Origin: Oscillospiraceae bacterium
Lineage (GTDB): Bacteria; Bacillota; Clostridia; Oscillospirales; Ruminococcaceae
Reading direction: 5' to 3'
Assembly (NCBI GenBank): GCA_028689635.1
Contig: JAQVCU010000002.1
Coordinates: forward strand, 20,570 to 84,569
DNA length: 64,000 nucleotides
Below the pieces are notes generated by a model that worked only from the letters and a program-made list of their open reading frames with translations, made no database searches and had not been told where the DNA came from. A program made the position numbers and the translations under genes. Shown here piece after piece: positions 25,403-34,574 of the stretch. The number at the start of each line of letters is the position of its first letter. Within the stretch, counting starts at the first letter, position 1.

Positions 25403-26279
25403 AAGCGAACTGATCTGCCCGATCTGCGGGCGGGAGCTGGAAACGCTTCCGGGGGGATTCCGGTGCAAAAACCGCCATACCTTTGACCGCGCGGCCAAGG
25501 GATATACCAATTTCCTGCTGCCTTCCCAGACAAAGGGAAAGATCCCGGGGGATAACAAGCAGATGGTGGACGCCCGGAGGGATTTCCTCGACCTGGGGCT
25601 CTACCGGCTGCTCAGCGATACGCTGAACCGGGAGGCGATCCGCTGGCTTCGGGCGGAGGGGATCGCCTCCCCCCGCATCCTGGACGCCGGCTGCGGGGAA
25701 GGGTATTATACAGCGGGGCTGCGGGCCGCTTTGGACGAAGCGGGGATCGGGGGCAGCATGGTGGGGATGGATATCTCCAAATTTGCCCTGGCGGCGGCCT
25801 GCCGCCGCACCCGCGGGGTGGAATGGGGCGTGGCGAGCCTGTTTGAGATGCCGGTGGAAAACGGCTGGGCGGATCTTCTTCTCAACATCTTTGCGCCTTA
25901 TTCTGAGGAGGAATTCGGCAGGGTGCTGCGAAAAAACGGCCTGCTGATCATGGTGTTTCCCGGCCCGCGGCATCTGTACGGCCTGAAGGAGATCCTTTAC
26001 GAGGTCCCTTATGAAAACGATGTCAAGCATTACCAGCTTAAGGATTTTACCTTTACCGGCCGGGTGACGGTGGGGGATACGGTCACGGTGACAGGCGCGC
26101 AGAACATCCAAAACCTTTTTTCCATGACGCCCTACTATTGGAAGAGCTCTCCCGAGGCGTCGGCCAGGCTGGCGCGGCAGGAAAGCCTGGTCACTGAGAT
26201 CCAGTTTGACCTGCTGTTCTATCGCAAAGAGAAAAACCCCGGCAAACGGAAAATGCCGGGGAGGGAGGGCAAAAAATGA
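25395..26279 (+). CDS. 23S rRNA (guanine-N1)-methyltransferase, RlmA family
   Basis: This 294-residue protein starts with GTG and has an N-terminal zinc finger (Cys8, Cys11, Cys24, His28) followed by an RlmA-typical FDRAAKGYTNFLLP segment and GDNKQMVDARRDFLD. Next comes a SAM-binding domain with ILDAGCGEGYYT. The E. coli homologue methylates G745 of 23S rRNA and the Gram-positive type G748; which position is used here is not known. It overlaps the LysR gene and is overlapped by the aldehyde dehydrogenase gene (ATGA), so translational coupling is likely. Confidence 0.88.
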   Translation: MVKSELICPICGRELETLPGGFRCKNRHTFDRAAKGYTNFLLPSQTKGKIPGDNKQMVDARRDFLDLGLYRLLSDTLNREAIRWLRAEGIASPRILDAGCGEGYYTAGLRAALDEAGIGGSMVGMDISKFALAAACRRTRGVEWGVASLFEMPVENGWADLLLNIFAPYSEEEFGRVLRKNGLLIMVFPGPRHLYGLKEILYEVPYENDVKHYQLKDFTFTGRVTVGDTVTVTGAQNIQNLFSMTPYYWKSSPEASARLARQESLVTEIQFDLLFYRKEKNPGKRKMPGREGKK

Positions 26280-27649
26280 TGGATTTTACGGAGACGGTGC
26301 GTTTGCAGCGGGAATTTTATGAGAGCGGGATCACCAGGGACCTGGGCTACCGCCGGGCGGCCCTGGCCCTTTTGGCGGGGGAGATCCGCCGTCGGGAGGG
26401 GGAGATCGCCCGGGCGCTGCAGGAGGATCTGGGCAAACCGGCCCTGGAGGGATACGTAACGGAGACCGGTATGGTGTTGGAGGCCATCCGCTATCTGCGC
26501 AGGTATTTGGAGGGGTGGTCAAAGCCGCGGCGGGTAAAAGGCAGCCTTTCTCAGTGGCCGGGATATGGCCGTGTGGAGGCGGCGCCCTATGGGACGGCTC
26601 TGGTGCTGTCCCCCTGGAACTATCCGCTGCAGCTGGCCCTGATCCCCCTGGCGGAGGCCATGGCCGCGGGCAACTGCGTCACCCTCAAGCCCTCGGAGCA
26701 GGCTCCCGCCACGGCAAAGCTGATCGGGGAGCTGCTGGACGGGCTGTTTGAGCCCTGTTATATCCAGGTGGTCACCGGGGGGCCGGAGGAGTGCGAAGCC
26801 CTGACCAGGGCGGGCTTTGATAAGATCTTTTTTACCGGCAGCCCCGCGGTGGGCCGCCGGGTCATGGCCGCCGCCGCAGAGACCCTGACGCCGGTGACCC
26901 TGGAGCTCGGCGGGAAAAGCCCCTGTCTGGTGGACAGTACAGCGGATCTTTCCCTCGCGGCCAAGCGCATTGTCTGGGGAAAACTGCTCAACGCGGGCCA
27001 GACCTGCGTGGCGCCGGATTATGTCCTCGTCTGCAACGACGTGAAGGAGGCCCTGATCGAACAGCTGATCCATTGGACAAAGGTTTTTGAAGGGCCGGAG
27101 CCCTTGCAAAACCCGGATCAGACCCGCATTGTGAGCGCACGCCATTTTGACCGTCTGGAAGGGCTCACGCAGGGGGAGAAGGTGCGCTTTGGCGGACAGA
27201 GGGATCGGGAGCGGCTGGCCATGTCCCTGGCCATTCTGGAGGATCCGCCGGAAGATTCCGCGGTGATGCAGGAGGAGATCTTCGGGCCGGTTTTACCGGT
27301 GACCGGCTGCGAGAACCTGGAAGCGGCAGCCCGGCGGGTAGAGGCGGGAAGCCATCCGCTGGCGCTGTATCTGTTTAGCCGCGATAAAAAAGCAGCCCGG
27401 GCCCTGATGCGCCAGCTGACCTTTGGCGGGGGCTGCGTCAACGATACCGTGCTGCATCTGGCTTCTTCCCGGATGCCTTTTGGCGGTGTGGGCGGCAGCG
27501 GCATGGGCGCCTGTCACGGCAAGGCCGGTTTTGAGGCCTTCAGCCGGGAAAAGAGCGTATTGTACCAGCGCCGCTGGCCGGATCTTTCCCTGCGCTACCG
27601 GCCTTATAGCGAGAAAAAATACCGCAGCGTGAAAAAAGTGATGAAATAA
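26276..27649 (+). CDS. NAD(P)-dependent aldehyde dehydrogenase
   Basis: This 457-residue enzyme oxidises an aldehyde to its acid. Glu210 (VTLELGGKSP) and the catalytic Cys244 (NAGQTCVAPDYV) are present, and so is the FFTGSPAVGR nucleotide-binding loop. The length and the missing N-terminal extension are like class 3 and fatty-aldehyde dehydrogenases such as B. subtilis YwdH. A membrane-anchoring tail is not evident; the end is basic (KKYRSVKKVMK). It overlaps the RlmA-family gene by 4 bases. The substrate is not known. Confidence 0.9.
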   Translation: MMDFTETVRLQREFYESGITRDLGYRRAALALLAGEIRRREGEIARALQEDLGKPALEGYVTETGMVLEAIRYLRRYLEGWSKPRRVKGSLSQWPGYGRVEAAPYGTALVLSPWNYPLQLALIPLAEAMAAGNCVTLKPSEQAPATAKLIGELLDGLFEPCYIQVVTGGPEECEALTRAGFDKIFFTGSPAVGRRVMAAAAETLTPVTLELGGKSPCLVDSTADLSLAAKRIVWGKLLNAGQTCVAPDYVLVCNDVKEALIEQLIHWTKVFEGPEPLQNPDQTRIVSARHFDRLEGLTQGEKVRFGGQRDRERLAMSLAILEDPPEDSAVMQEEIFGPVLPVTGCENLEAAARRVEAGSHPLALYLFSRDKKAARALMRQLTFGGGCVNDTVLHLASSRMPFGGVGGSGMGACHGKAGFEAFSREKSVLYQRRWPDLSLRYRPYSEKKYRSVKKVMK

Positions 27650-27686
27650 ACGCCTCAGGGCGCATAATAAAAGGAGACGCGGCAAC

Positions 27687-28694
27687 ATGAAAATTCTTTT
27701 GATCGGCGGTACCGGCAACATCAGCAGCTCCCTGACCCGGCTTTGTCTGGAACGGGGGGACGACGTCTGGCTTCTTAACCGGGGTTCCGCCCGGGAGTGG
27801 GAAGCCCTGGGCGCCCACAGCATCCTCTGCGATATCCGCCAGCCGGAGGAGGCCCGCAAGGCCCTGGCTGGGATGGAGTTTGACGCGGCGGTGGATTTTA
27901 TCTGCTATACCGAGGAACAGGCCCGGCTGGATGTGGAACTGCTGCGGGGAAAGGTGCGCCATTATGTCTTTATCAGCACCTGCATGGTCTATCAAAAGCC
28001 CTGCTTCCAGACGCCGGTCACCGAGGACGTGCCGCTGAAAAACGCCTTTAGCGATTACGCCAAGAATAAGATTGCCTGCGAGCTTTATCTGCAGGAGCGC
28101 TACCGGGAAGAGGATTTTCCCGTGACCATCGTCCGCCCCTCCCATACCTACGGGGAACACCGCCTGGTGGTGGGCCCGGTATTGGGGTGGCAGGTGTCGC
28201 ACTGGAACCTGGCGGACCGGATCCTCCGCGGCAAGCCTGTCATCGTCCACGGCAACGGCCGTACCCTTTGGACGGTGACCCACAGCGACGATTTTTGCCG
28301 TGGCCTGTATGGGCTGCTGGGCAATTACGCCGCCCTGGGCCATGCTTTCCACATCACCAGCGACGAAGCCCTCTCCTGGGATGAGATCATGGAGACCTAT
28401 GGCTGGGTGCTGGGCCGCCGCCCGGTGGTGGCGCATCTTTCGGAAGATTTTATTATCCGGGAGATGCCGGAAAAATTGGGCGCTATCCGCGGCGACATGG
28501 CGGAAAACGGTGTTTTCGATAACAGCAAGCTCAAGCGTTTTGTCCCCGGCTTTCGCGCGGAGATCCCTCTGCGGGAAGGGCTGGCAAGGTCGGTGGCCTG
28601 GTACCGGGCGGATCCGGCCCGCATGGCGGTGAGCGCAGAGGAAGACCTGCGGACCGACCGCATGATCGAAAAATGGGAATCGCTTTTAAAATAA
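27687..28694 (+). CDS. NAD-dependent epimerase/dehydratase family protein (extended SDR)
   Basis: This 335-residue protein has an N-terminal Rossmann fold with the GGTGNISSSL nucleotide loop (residues 7-16) and an IDLNRG-like second strand. It lacks the classical YxxxK spacing: the Tyr and Lys in FSDYAKNKIACEL are the likely catalytic pair. This layout is seen in the CSP41-like/isoflavone-reductase-like subgroup. AAGGAGACG precedes the ATG. It follows the aldehyde dehydrogenase by 37 bases and may be in the same operon. The substrate is unknown, probably a nucleotide sugar or related compound. Confidence 0.85.
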   Translation: MKILLIGGTGNISSSLTRLCLERGDDVWLLNRGSAREWEALGAHSILCDIRQPEEARKALAGMEFDAAVDFICYTEEQARLDVELLRGKVRHYVFISTCMVYQKPCFQTPVTEDVPLKNAFSDYAKNKIACELYLQERYREEDFPVTIVRPSHTYGEHRLVVGPVLGWQVSHWNLADRILRGKPVIVHGNGRTLWTVTHSDDFCRGLYGLLGNYAALGHAFHITSDEALSWDEIMETYGWVLGRRPVVAHLSEDFIIREMPEKLGAIRGDMAENGVFDNSKLKRFVPGFRAEIPLREGLARSVAWYRADPARMAVSAEEDLRTDRMIEKWESLLK

Positions 28695-28728
28695 GCTGCA
28701 AAAAAAGGACGGAGCAACGGAGACGGGC

Positions 28729-29574
28729 TTACTGTCCGCGAAAGCCCTTGCCGATGATCTCGCTGGAATTGGTGATCATAATAAAAGCGTGGGGATCCAC
28801 CTTGCGGGCAAACTGCCGGAGATGGACGGCCTGGGTGCGGTTGAGCACCGTGAGGATCACTTTTTTGGGCTCGTGGTGAAAGGCTCCCTCGCCATCCTGT
28901 ACCGTGGCGCCGCGGTGCAGCTCGTGGGTGATGTAATCGATGATCTCGTCCGCCTTGACGGTGACGATGGTGAAATACTTGCAGAGGTTGATGTTTTCGA
29001 TCACGGAATCCACCAGCATGGATTTCATCAGCAGGCCGAGGATGGAATAAAGCCCTGCTTTGATGCCGAACACAAAACAGGTGCTGACAGTGATCAGCAC
29101 GTCGGAACAGAACAGGGCGTGGCCGATGTTGAGATTGGTATATTTTTTCAGGATCATGGCCACCACGTCGGTGCCGCCGGTGGAGGCGTTGACGTTGAAC
29201 AAAAGGGCAGAGCCGATGGCGGGAAGGGTGACGGCGAACATCAGCTCCAACAGAGGCTCATCGGTGAGAGGCTGCTCTAAAGGGAGGATCTTCTCCAAAG
29301 CCCAGGTGGAAACAGACATCAAGGTACTGGCGTAGGCGGTTTTCAGGCCAAAGCCGCGGCCAAAGATCAAAAACCCCACCAGCAGCAGGCCCATGTTGAT
29401 GATGAACACCAAGGCGCCGGGGCTCAGGGCCGGAATGAAAGGGGCCAGCAAAATGGAGATACCGGTGACGCCGCCGGTGGAAAAATGGTTGGGGAATTTG
29501 AAAAAGTAAACGCCGACGGATACCATCAGTGTGGCGAAGGTAATGAGGGAATATTCTTTGAACTTTGCCTTCAT
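28729..29574 (-). CDS. YitT family membrane protein
   Basis: This 281-residue protein has five or six N-terminal membrane helices with the family motif NHFSTGGVTGISILL, then STGGTDVVAMIL, and a C-terminal cytoplasmic DUF2179 domain (residues about 205-281, with VTVKADEIIDYITHEL and RTQAVHLRQFARKVDPHAF). The function of this family is not established. A second YitT homologue is encoded at 56.8 kb. The gene converges with the epimerase-like gene and is transcribed from a strong promoter. Confidence 0.9.
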   Translation of the reverse strand: MKAKFKEYSLITFATLMVSVGVYFFKFPNHFSTGGVTGISILLAPFIPALSPGALVFIINMGLLLVGFLIFGRGFGLKTAYASTLMSVSTWALEKILPLEQPLTDEPLLELMFAVTLPAIGSALLFNVNASTGGTDVVAMILKKYTNLNIGHALFCSDVLITVSTCFVFGIKAGLYSILGLLMKSMLVDSVIENINLCKYFTIVTVKADEIIDYITHELHRGATVQDGEGAFHHEPKKVILTVLNRTQAVHLRQFARKVDPHAFIMITNSSEIIGKGFRGQ

Positions 29575-29634
29575 AGTATGCTCCTCCGAAGATCAAAAAG
29601 GTCAGCGAGGAATGGCTGATTCGCCGCCATTGGT

Positions 29635-29663
29635 ATTATAGGCCCGGACGGCGGCATTTACAA
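29635..29663 (-). promoter_or_regulatory. Probable promoter of the first YitT gene
   Basis: On the minus strand TTGTAA and TATAAT with a 17-base spacer, about 60 bases upstream of the gene. Confidence 0.8.
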
Positions 29664-29712
29664 GCGGTTTTTTCCTTTTTTGCAGAATAGGGGGTTCCCC
29701 AGCCGAAAAGCG

Positions 29713-29745
29713 CAAAAAAGGAGCGGCTGTAACACAGCCGCTCCC
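29713..29745 (-). terminator. Intrinsic terminator of the flavodoxin gene
   Basis: On the minus strand GGAGCGGCTGT pairs with ACAGCCGCTCC, followed by TTTTTT. Confidence 0.92.
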
Positions 29746-29761
29746 AGGAAAAACAGGGGGA

Positions 29762-30187
29762 TCAGTCCGCCAGGGCCTGGATGGTCTTATCCGTCCAGTC
29801 CTTCAGGTCTTTCAGGTTCTGCTCGGTGGGCTTGCCCTTTTTGAACAGGGAGGAAGCGACCTCGCAGAGGAAGGTCTCGCCGACAACGTCCACGCCGTTT
29901 TCGGCAAGGATCTTTTTCAGCTCGTTGGTGCTCTCGGCAGCTTTGGCGTTGGTGGCGAAGAAGGCGACATGTTTGGCGCGGGCGGGTTTCAAATCACGGA
30001 TGAAATCCAGGAAAGGCTTCTCGGGGGAAGCTTTGGCCACGTCAGTGCCGATGATCAGCAGCTTCTCGTTTTCCATGGGATAAGCGGGGGGGATGGAATC
30101 GGCCTTGATCCGGTATTCCCGGGAAAGATAGGTGATCATGTTTTCAGAAATTCCGGCTTTGGTGTAGTAAAGAACACGCAGTTTCAT
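29762..30187 (-). CDS. Flavodoxin-like protein
   Basis: This protein of about 141 residues begins with MKLRVLYYTKAGISENMITYL, a variant of the flavodoxin phosphate-binding loop (here T-K-A-G-I-S-E-N). The middle contains LLIIGTDVAK and VAFFATNAKA, matching flavodoxin strands 3 and 4. It should bind FMN and carry electrons, but the atypical loop leaves cofactor binding uncertain. I start at the ATG after GGAGG (10-base spacing) and not at an ATG eight codons earlier. It is monocistronic, between a sigma-A promoter and a terminator. Confidence 0.8.
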   Translation of the reverse strand: MKLRVLYYTKAGISENMITYLSREYRIKADSIPPAYPMENEKLLIIGTDVAKASPEKPFLDFIRDLKPARAKHVAFFATNAKAAESTNELKKILAENGVDVVGETFLCEVASSLFKKGKPTEQNLKDLKDWTDKTIQALAD

Positions 30188-30296
30188 AAGGTGGTTTCCT
30201 CCATTTTCCAATTTCTTATTTTGATGCCGTCATCCGGGACCCCCGACTCAAAATAAGGGAGGCAAGAGATCGTTCCGAATTTAAGCTTACCCATCT

Positions 30297-30325
30297 ATTA
30301 TAAAAGCATTTGAGGAAAAAACCAA
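30297..30325 (-). promoter_or_regulatory. Probable promoter of the flavodoxin gene
   Basis: On the minus strand TTGGTT and TATAAT with a 17-base spacer. A long-range inverted repeat (AAAAGCATTT at 30302-30311, AAATGCTTTT at 30356-30365) overlaps it. Confidence 0.7.
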
Positions 30326-30616
30326 CCCAAAATTATAAATTATTTGTAAAGATTGAAATGCTTTTGTATATTTTCACAAATCGGCGCTAAAGTTTTGGCG
30401 CTTCTGCGAAGAAAATACGCGGCCGCGGTTTTCCACAGGCCGGCTTTCGCGCTGTGGAAAGCTGGACAATGGATCTTTTACCGGAAATTTACCCTGGGAC
30501 GATGGCCGGTTTACAAAAAAAGCGCTACATTATAGATGCGGCGAGATGGGCGCGGAACGGGAACACCGGGGCCGAAGGCACCGCGTATGGTATGATTTTT
30601 TTCAGTTTGCTTCCAG

Positions 30617-30655
30617 AAAAACAAAGGCGGGCCGTTTGGCCCGCCTTTGTTTTAT
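30617..30655 (-). terminator. Intrinsic terminator of the recA-recX-rimO-pgsA operon
   Basis: AAAGGCGGGCC pairs with GGCCCGCCTTT around a short loop; U residues follow on the minus strand. Confidence 0.85.
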
Positions 30656-30696
30656 TTTCCCCGGCGAGGGGCTGGGTTTTTGAAAAAGGCAAAGCC

Positions 30697-31257
30697 TTAT
30701 TTTACGTCCCGCAGAAGGGCGCGGTTGCCCCAGAGATAGTTGACGCCGCTGAAGACGGTAAGGGCCGTCACCAGCCAAAGCAGAAGATCGAGGAAAAACC
30801 CGACAGCGCCTGGCAGGGCAACCAGCCCCCCCAGCCAGGAAAAGAACAGCACAGCGATGATCCAGACCATCTGCGTGACGGTTTTCCACTTTCCCCAAAT
30901 ATCGGCGGCGATGACCGCCCCTTTCCCGGCGCCGATGAGCCGCAGGGAGGTAACGGTAAATTCCCGGGCGATGATGCCCGCGATGAGCACGGCGGGGGCG
31001 AACCCCAGCTCGATAAAACAGATCATAGCGCTGGTCACCAAAATCTTATCCGCCAGGGGATCCATAAATTTCCCAAAATCCGTCACAAGGCCGTCCCGGC
31101 GGGCCAGATAACCGTCCAGCAGGTCGGTCAGGGAGGCGGCGGTAAAGACGGCCAGGGCCAGAAGGTAGTGATGGGGGATCGCTTCGATCATGAGCAGCGC
31201 CACAAAGACCGGCACCAGGCAGACGCGCAGGACGGTAAGCTTATTGGGCGTATTCAT
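30697..31257 (-). CDS. pgsA: CDP-diacylglycerol-glycerol-3-phosphate 3-phosphatidyltransferase
   Basis: This 186-residue membrane enzyme makes phosphatidylglycerol phosphate from CDP-diacylglycerol and glycerol 3-phosphate. The CDP-alcohol phosphotransferase signature DGYLAR, eight residues, G, three residues, D, three residues, D is exact (residues about 48-70). It has about five membrane helices. It is the last gene of the operon, 3 bases after rimO. The same neighbourhood (rimO-pgsA, and recA nearby) is common in Bacillota. Confidence 0.93.
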   Translation of the reverse strand: MNTPNKLTVLRVCLVPVFVALLMIEAIPHHYLLALAVFTAASLTDLLDGYLARRDGLVTDFGKFMDPLADKILVTSAMICFIELGFAPAVLIAGIIAREFTVTSLRLIGAGKGAVIAADIWGKWKTVTQMVWIIAVLFFSWLGGLVALPGAVGFFLDLLLWLVTALTVFSGVNYLWGNRALLRDVK

Positions 31258-31260
31258 GGG

Positions 31261-32595
31261 TTATTCTTCCACCACCGATCCGATCAGGTCGTAATCCAGC
31301 ACTTCCTCCACCCGCATGGTAACATATTCGCCGATGGAGAGCTTGCGGCGGGGGCTCGTAAAAAACACCTTCCCGTCGATATCAGGGGCGTCCGCGGCGG
31401 TGCGGCCAAAATAGCTTTCCGCCAGACGGTCAAAGCCCTCCACCACGGCGGTGAGCTCTTTCCCCAGCATTTTTTCGTTGTTTTCTTCCAAAATACGCAT
31501 CTGTTCGTCCATGATGATCTCGGCGCGGCGGCGTTTTGTCTCCTCGTCCACCTGGTCCTCCCGTGCGGCGGCGGGGGTGTCCTCTTCGGCGGAATAGGTA
31601 AAGCAGCCCAGGCGGTCAAAGCGGATCTCCCGGACAAATTCGCACAGCTCGCCGAACTCCTCCTCAGTTTCCCCGGGAAAGCCGGTGATCAGGGTGGTGC
31701 GCAGGACGATGCCCGGCACCATTTCGCGGATGTGGTGCATCAAGGCGGTAAGGCTTGCCCGGTCGCCGCTGCGGTTCATCTCCCGCAGGACCCGGCCGCT
31801 GGCATGCTGCAGGGGAATATCCAGATATTTGACGATTTTTTCTTCCCGGGCAACCACCTCCAACAGCTTGTCGGTGATGCGGTCGGGATAAGTATACAGG
31901 ATGCGGATCCAGCGGATGCCGTCGATCCGGCACAGCTCGGTGAGCAGCTCGGCCAGGCGCGGTTCCCCGTACAGGTCGCTGCCGTAGCGGGTGGTATCCT
32001 GGGCGATGACATTGATCTCGGTGACGCCGTTTTCGGCCAGATGGCGGGCTTCCCGAAGCACATCTTCCATGGGGCGGCTGCGAAAACGCCCCCGGATGAG
32101 AGGGATAGCGCAGTAGGTACAGCGGTTGTCACAGCCGTCGGCTACCTTCAGATAGGCGAAAAAGGGCAGGTTGGAGATGACGCGGTCGCCGGAGAGCAGC
32201 AGCTTTTCCTTATCGGCAAAGCGGTATACCTGTTCCCCGCCCAAAGCCTTTTCAATGGCCTCCACGATATCTTCGTTGGAGCCGATGCCGAGGATGACGT
32301 CGGCTTCGGGGATCTCCTTGGCCATTTCCATCTGGTAGCGTTCCGCCAGGCAGCCGGTGATGACCACCACCTTGATGCGGCCCTCTTTTTTGAGGGTGAT
32401 AAACTCTAAAATATTTTCGATGGACTCCTTTTTGGCGTCCTCAATAAACCCGCAGGTGTTGATGATGACCACGTCGCACAGCCCCGCGTCGGTGCAGAGC
32501 TCCCACCCGCGTTTTTTGAGCATGGAGAGCATGATCTCGGCGTCTACCTGGTTTTTGGAGCACCCCAGGGAGACCATTCCAACTTTAATCGGCAT
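31261..32595 (-). CDS. rimO: Ribosomal protein S12 methylthiotransferase RimO
   Basis: This 444-residue radical-SAM enzyme adds a methylthio group to an Asp of ribosomal protein S12. It has the N-terminal MTTase domain (SLGCSKNQVDAE), the radical-SAM CxxxCxxC motif in GCDNRCTYCAIP (near residue 150), and a C-terminal TRAM domain. I start at MPIKVGMVSLG, which follows GAGGAAGAAG and overlaps the recX stop by 11 bases; a longer frame would lie inside recX. It is in the middle of the recA operon. Confidence 0.94.
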   Translation of the reverse strand: MPIKVGMVSLGCSKNQVDAEIMLSMLKKRGWELCTDAGLCDVVIINTCGFIEDAKKESIENILEFITLKKEGRIKVVVITGCLAERYQMEMAKEIPEADVILGIGSNEDIVEAIEKALGGEQVYRFADKEKLLLSGDRVISNLPFFAYLKVADGCDNRCTYCAIPLIRGRFRSRPMEDVLREARHLAENGVTEINVIAQDTTRYGSDLYGEPRLAELLTELCRIDGIRWIRILYTYPDRITDKLLEVVAREEKIVKYLDIPLQHASGRVLREMNRSGDRASLTALMHHIREMVPGIVLRTTLITGFPGETEEEFGELCEFVREIRFDRLGCFTYSAEEDTPAAAREDQVDEETKRRRAEIIMDEQMRILEENNEKMLGKELTAVVEGFDRLAESYFGRTAADAPDIDGKVFFTSPRRKLSIGEYVTMRVEEVLDYDLIGSVVEE

Positions 32596-33226
32596 AATCT
32601 TCTTCCTCACTGTGATCGTAATATTGCAGCGCACGGCGGATGTCTTCATAGGCGTAGCCCAGGCGCTGCAGTGCCTGGATGGTTTTGTTCCGGCCCTTGG
32701 GATCGTCCAAAAAACGAAGGTATTTGCGGTCGATCAGGGCGCAGAGTTTCTGAGCCACGTCTTCTTCGGTGTTTTCTTCCCCCAGGCGCTCCAGCTCACG
32801 GGAGATGAGCTCTCGGTCAAGGCCTTTGCGGGACATTTCCTGGCGGATGCGCCCGGCGCCGTAGCCTTTAAAGCGCCAGAGATGGTCGGCAAAACGACGG
32901 GCGTAATCCTCGTCGTTTAAAAGGCCCAGTTCCTCCATCCGCGCCGCCACAGTTTCGGCGGTTTCCCGGCAAGAAGTGCGGGCCAGTTTTTGCGTCAGCT
33001 CCTCTTTGGCGTAGCTCTTTTTTTCCAGCAGATATAAGGCCCGTTCCCGGGTGCGGCGCAGCTCCGCTTTTTTTTGGAGCTCGTCCAGCCGCTGGGGCGT
33101 GACCTCGACCCCGGCCCGGATCTTTTCGGTCAGCAGGGTCTCCTCGTTGAGCATGAGGGCGTATTCCCCCTCCACGAAGACGGCGTAACCCTCGCCTTTG
33201 CGTTTTTCCACGGCGGTGACCAGCAT
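32585..33226 (-). CDS. recX: RecA regulator RecX
   Basis: This 213-residue protein modulates RecA filaments. It is typical of the Bacillota form: three-helix repeats with KSYAKEELTQKLARTSC, ARRFADHLWRFKGYGAGRIRQEMSRKGL and the final LGYAYEDIRRAL. It follows recA by 3 bases and overlaps rimO, so all are in one operon. Confidence 0.92.
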   Translation of the reverse strand: MLVTAVEKRKGEGYAVFVEGEYALMLNEETLLTEKIRAGVEVTPQRLDELQKKAELRRTRERALYLLEKKSYAKEELTQKLARTSCRETAETVAARMEELGLLNDEDYARRFADHLWRFKGYGAGRIRQEMSRKGLDRELISRELERLGEENTEEDVAQKLCALIDRKYLRFLDDPKGRNKTIQALQRLGYAYEDIRRALQYYDHSEEEDYAD

Positions 33227-33229
33227 GGC

Positions 33230-34366
33230 TTACTCCTCGACCTCTACGTCGATGTCCGCCTCGCTCCCGGCGTCGTCGTTATCCGACGCGTTGGCGCCAG
33301 CGGAAGTGGCCTTTTTGCTTTTCCCCCCGCGGGAGAAATTGAGTTTGTCGGCGTTGGCGCGGATCTGTTTATCCAGCTCGTCGCAAAACTCGGGGTGCTG
33401 CTGCAGATAGATCTTTACGTTGTCGCGGCCCTGGCCGAGGCGCTCGTCGTGATAGCTGAACCACGCGCCGCTTTTGTTGATGATATCCAGCTTCACCGCC
33501 AGATCCAGAAGCTCTCCGGCCCGGGAGATCCCCTGGCCGTACATGATATCGAATTCCGCCTCTTTGAAGGGCGGCGCCACTTTGTTTTTGACGATCTTGA
33601 CCCGGGTGTGGTTGCCGATGATGTCGGTGCCGCTCTTGAGCTGCTCGACGCGGCGGACATCCAGGCGCACGGAGGAATAGAACTTGAGGGCCCGTCCGCC
33701 GGGGGTGACCTCCGGGTTGCCGTAGACCACGCCCACTTTTTCACGCAGCTGGTTGATAAAAACAGCTACGCAGTTGGATTTGGAGATAACGCCGGTGAGC
33801 TTTCTCAGGGCCTGGGACATCAGGCGGGCCTGCAGGCCCACATGGGAATCGCCCATTTCGCCTTCGATCTCCGCCCGGGGCACCATGGCGGCGACAGAGT
33901 CGATGACGATGACGTCGATGGCGCCGGAGCGCACCAGCGCTTCGGTGATCTCCAGGGCCTGCTCGCCGGTATCCGGCTGAGAGACCAGCAGGGAATCGGT
34001 ATCCACCCCCAGGGCTTTGGCGTACACCGGGTCCAGGGCGTGCTCCACATCGATGAAAGCGGCTTCGCCGCCGGCCTTTTGGGCCTGCGCCACGATGTGG
34101 AGGGCCACGGTGGTCTTACCGGAGCTCTCTGGCCCGTAGATCTCTACGATGCGTCCGCGGGGCACGCCGCCGATGCCAAGGGCCAGATCCAGGGCGATGG
34201 AGCCGGTGGAGATGGCTTCGACGTTGAGGGCGGCGGAGGAGCCAAGCTTCATCACAGCGCCCTTGCCAAACTGTTTTTCGATCTGGCTGATAGCGGAATC
34301 CAAAGCCTTCTGTTTGTCGTCCCGGGTCATTTTATCTTTTGCTGCGGTCGTTTTTTCAGTTGCCAT
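33230..34366 (-). CDS. recA: Recombinase RecA
   Basis: This 378-residue protein carries out homologous pairing and strand exchange and triggers the SOS response. Walker [10 protein letters not shown], the D-V-I-V-I-D-S-V Walker B strand, and the L2-loop segment [17 protein letters not shown] are all intact. The C-terminal tail is acidic as usual, ending in [11 protein letters not shown] start at [10 protein letters not shown] (GGAGG with 10-base spacing), not at the upstream ATG that adds 20 residues. It leads the recA-recX-rimO-pgsA operon. Confidence 0.97.
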   Translation of the reverse strand: MATEKTTAAKDKMTRDDKQKALDSAISQIEKQFGKGAVMKLGSSAALNVEAISTGSIALDLALGIGGVPRGRIVEIYGPESSGKTTVALHIVAQAQKAGGEAAFIDVEHALDPVYAKALGVDTDSLLVSQPDTGEQALEITEALVRSGAIDVIVIDSVAAMVPRAEIEGEMGDSHVGLQARLMSQALRKLTGVISKSNCVAVFINQLREKVGVVYGNPEVTPGGRALKFYSSVRLDVRRVEQLKSGTDIIGNHTRVKIVKNKVAPPFKEAEFDIMYGQGISRAGELLDLAVKLDIINKSGAWFSYHDERLGQGRDNVKIYLQQHPEFCDELDKQIRANADKLNFSRGGKSKKATSAGANASDNDDAGSEADIDVEVEE

Positions 34367-34456
34367 GTTGTTTGAACCTCCATCGTGGCCCGTTCCGCCG
34401 CGGCGGAGGGCAGGCTGCGCGCCCAAACGGGCCCGCGGGGCGCTTCTTTTCTATTT

Positions 34457-34485
34457 ATTATAGACGATTGGCCGGTAAAGTGCAA
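34457..34485 (-). promoter_or_regulatory. Probable promoter of recA
   Basis: On the minus strand TTGCAC and TATAAT with a 17-base spacer, near consensus. Confidence 0.85.
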
Positions 34486-34504
34486 TAAGTTACGGAAAAT
34501 TTAA

Positions 34505-34516
34505 AAACGTATGTTC
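34505..34516. promoter_or_regulatory. LexA/DinR SOS box upstream of recA
   Basis: On the minus strand GAACATACGTTT fits the Gram-positive core GAAC-RNRY-GTTY in every position. It lies 20 bases upstream of the -35 of recA. Confidence 0.7.
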
Positions 34517-34523
34517 CTGCTCT

Positions 34524-34555
34524 GGGATGCCGCCGGAAAACCCGGCGGCATCCCC
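34524..34555 (-). terminator. Stem-loop downstream of the ribonucleotide reductase gene
   Basis: GGGATGCCGCCGG pairs with CCGGCGGCATCCC around AAAA. The U-run on the minus strand is missing, so it may be a weak terminator or a transcript-end stabiliser. Confidence 0.6.
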
Positions 34556-34574
34556 AAAAAGTCCCGTAAAACGA

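Larger units (their letters stand above)
30188..30696. other. Intergenic region between flavodoxin gene and pgsA
   Basis: About 500 bases without a credible gene. It holds the flavodoxin leader and promoter, the inverted repeat described for that promoter, and the terminator of pgsA at 30617-30655. Between 30366 and 30600 I see nothing that I can support. Confidence 0.6.
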
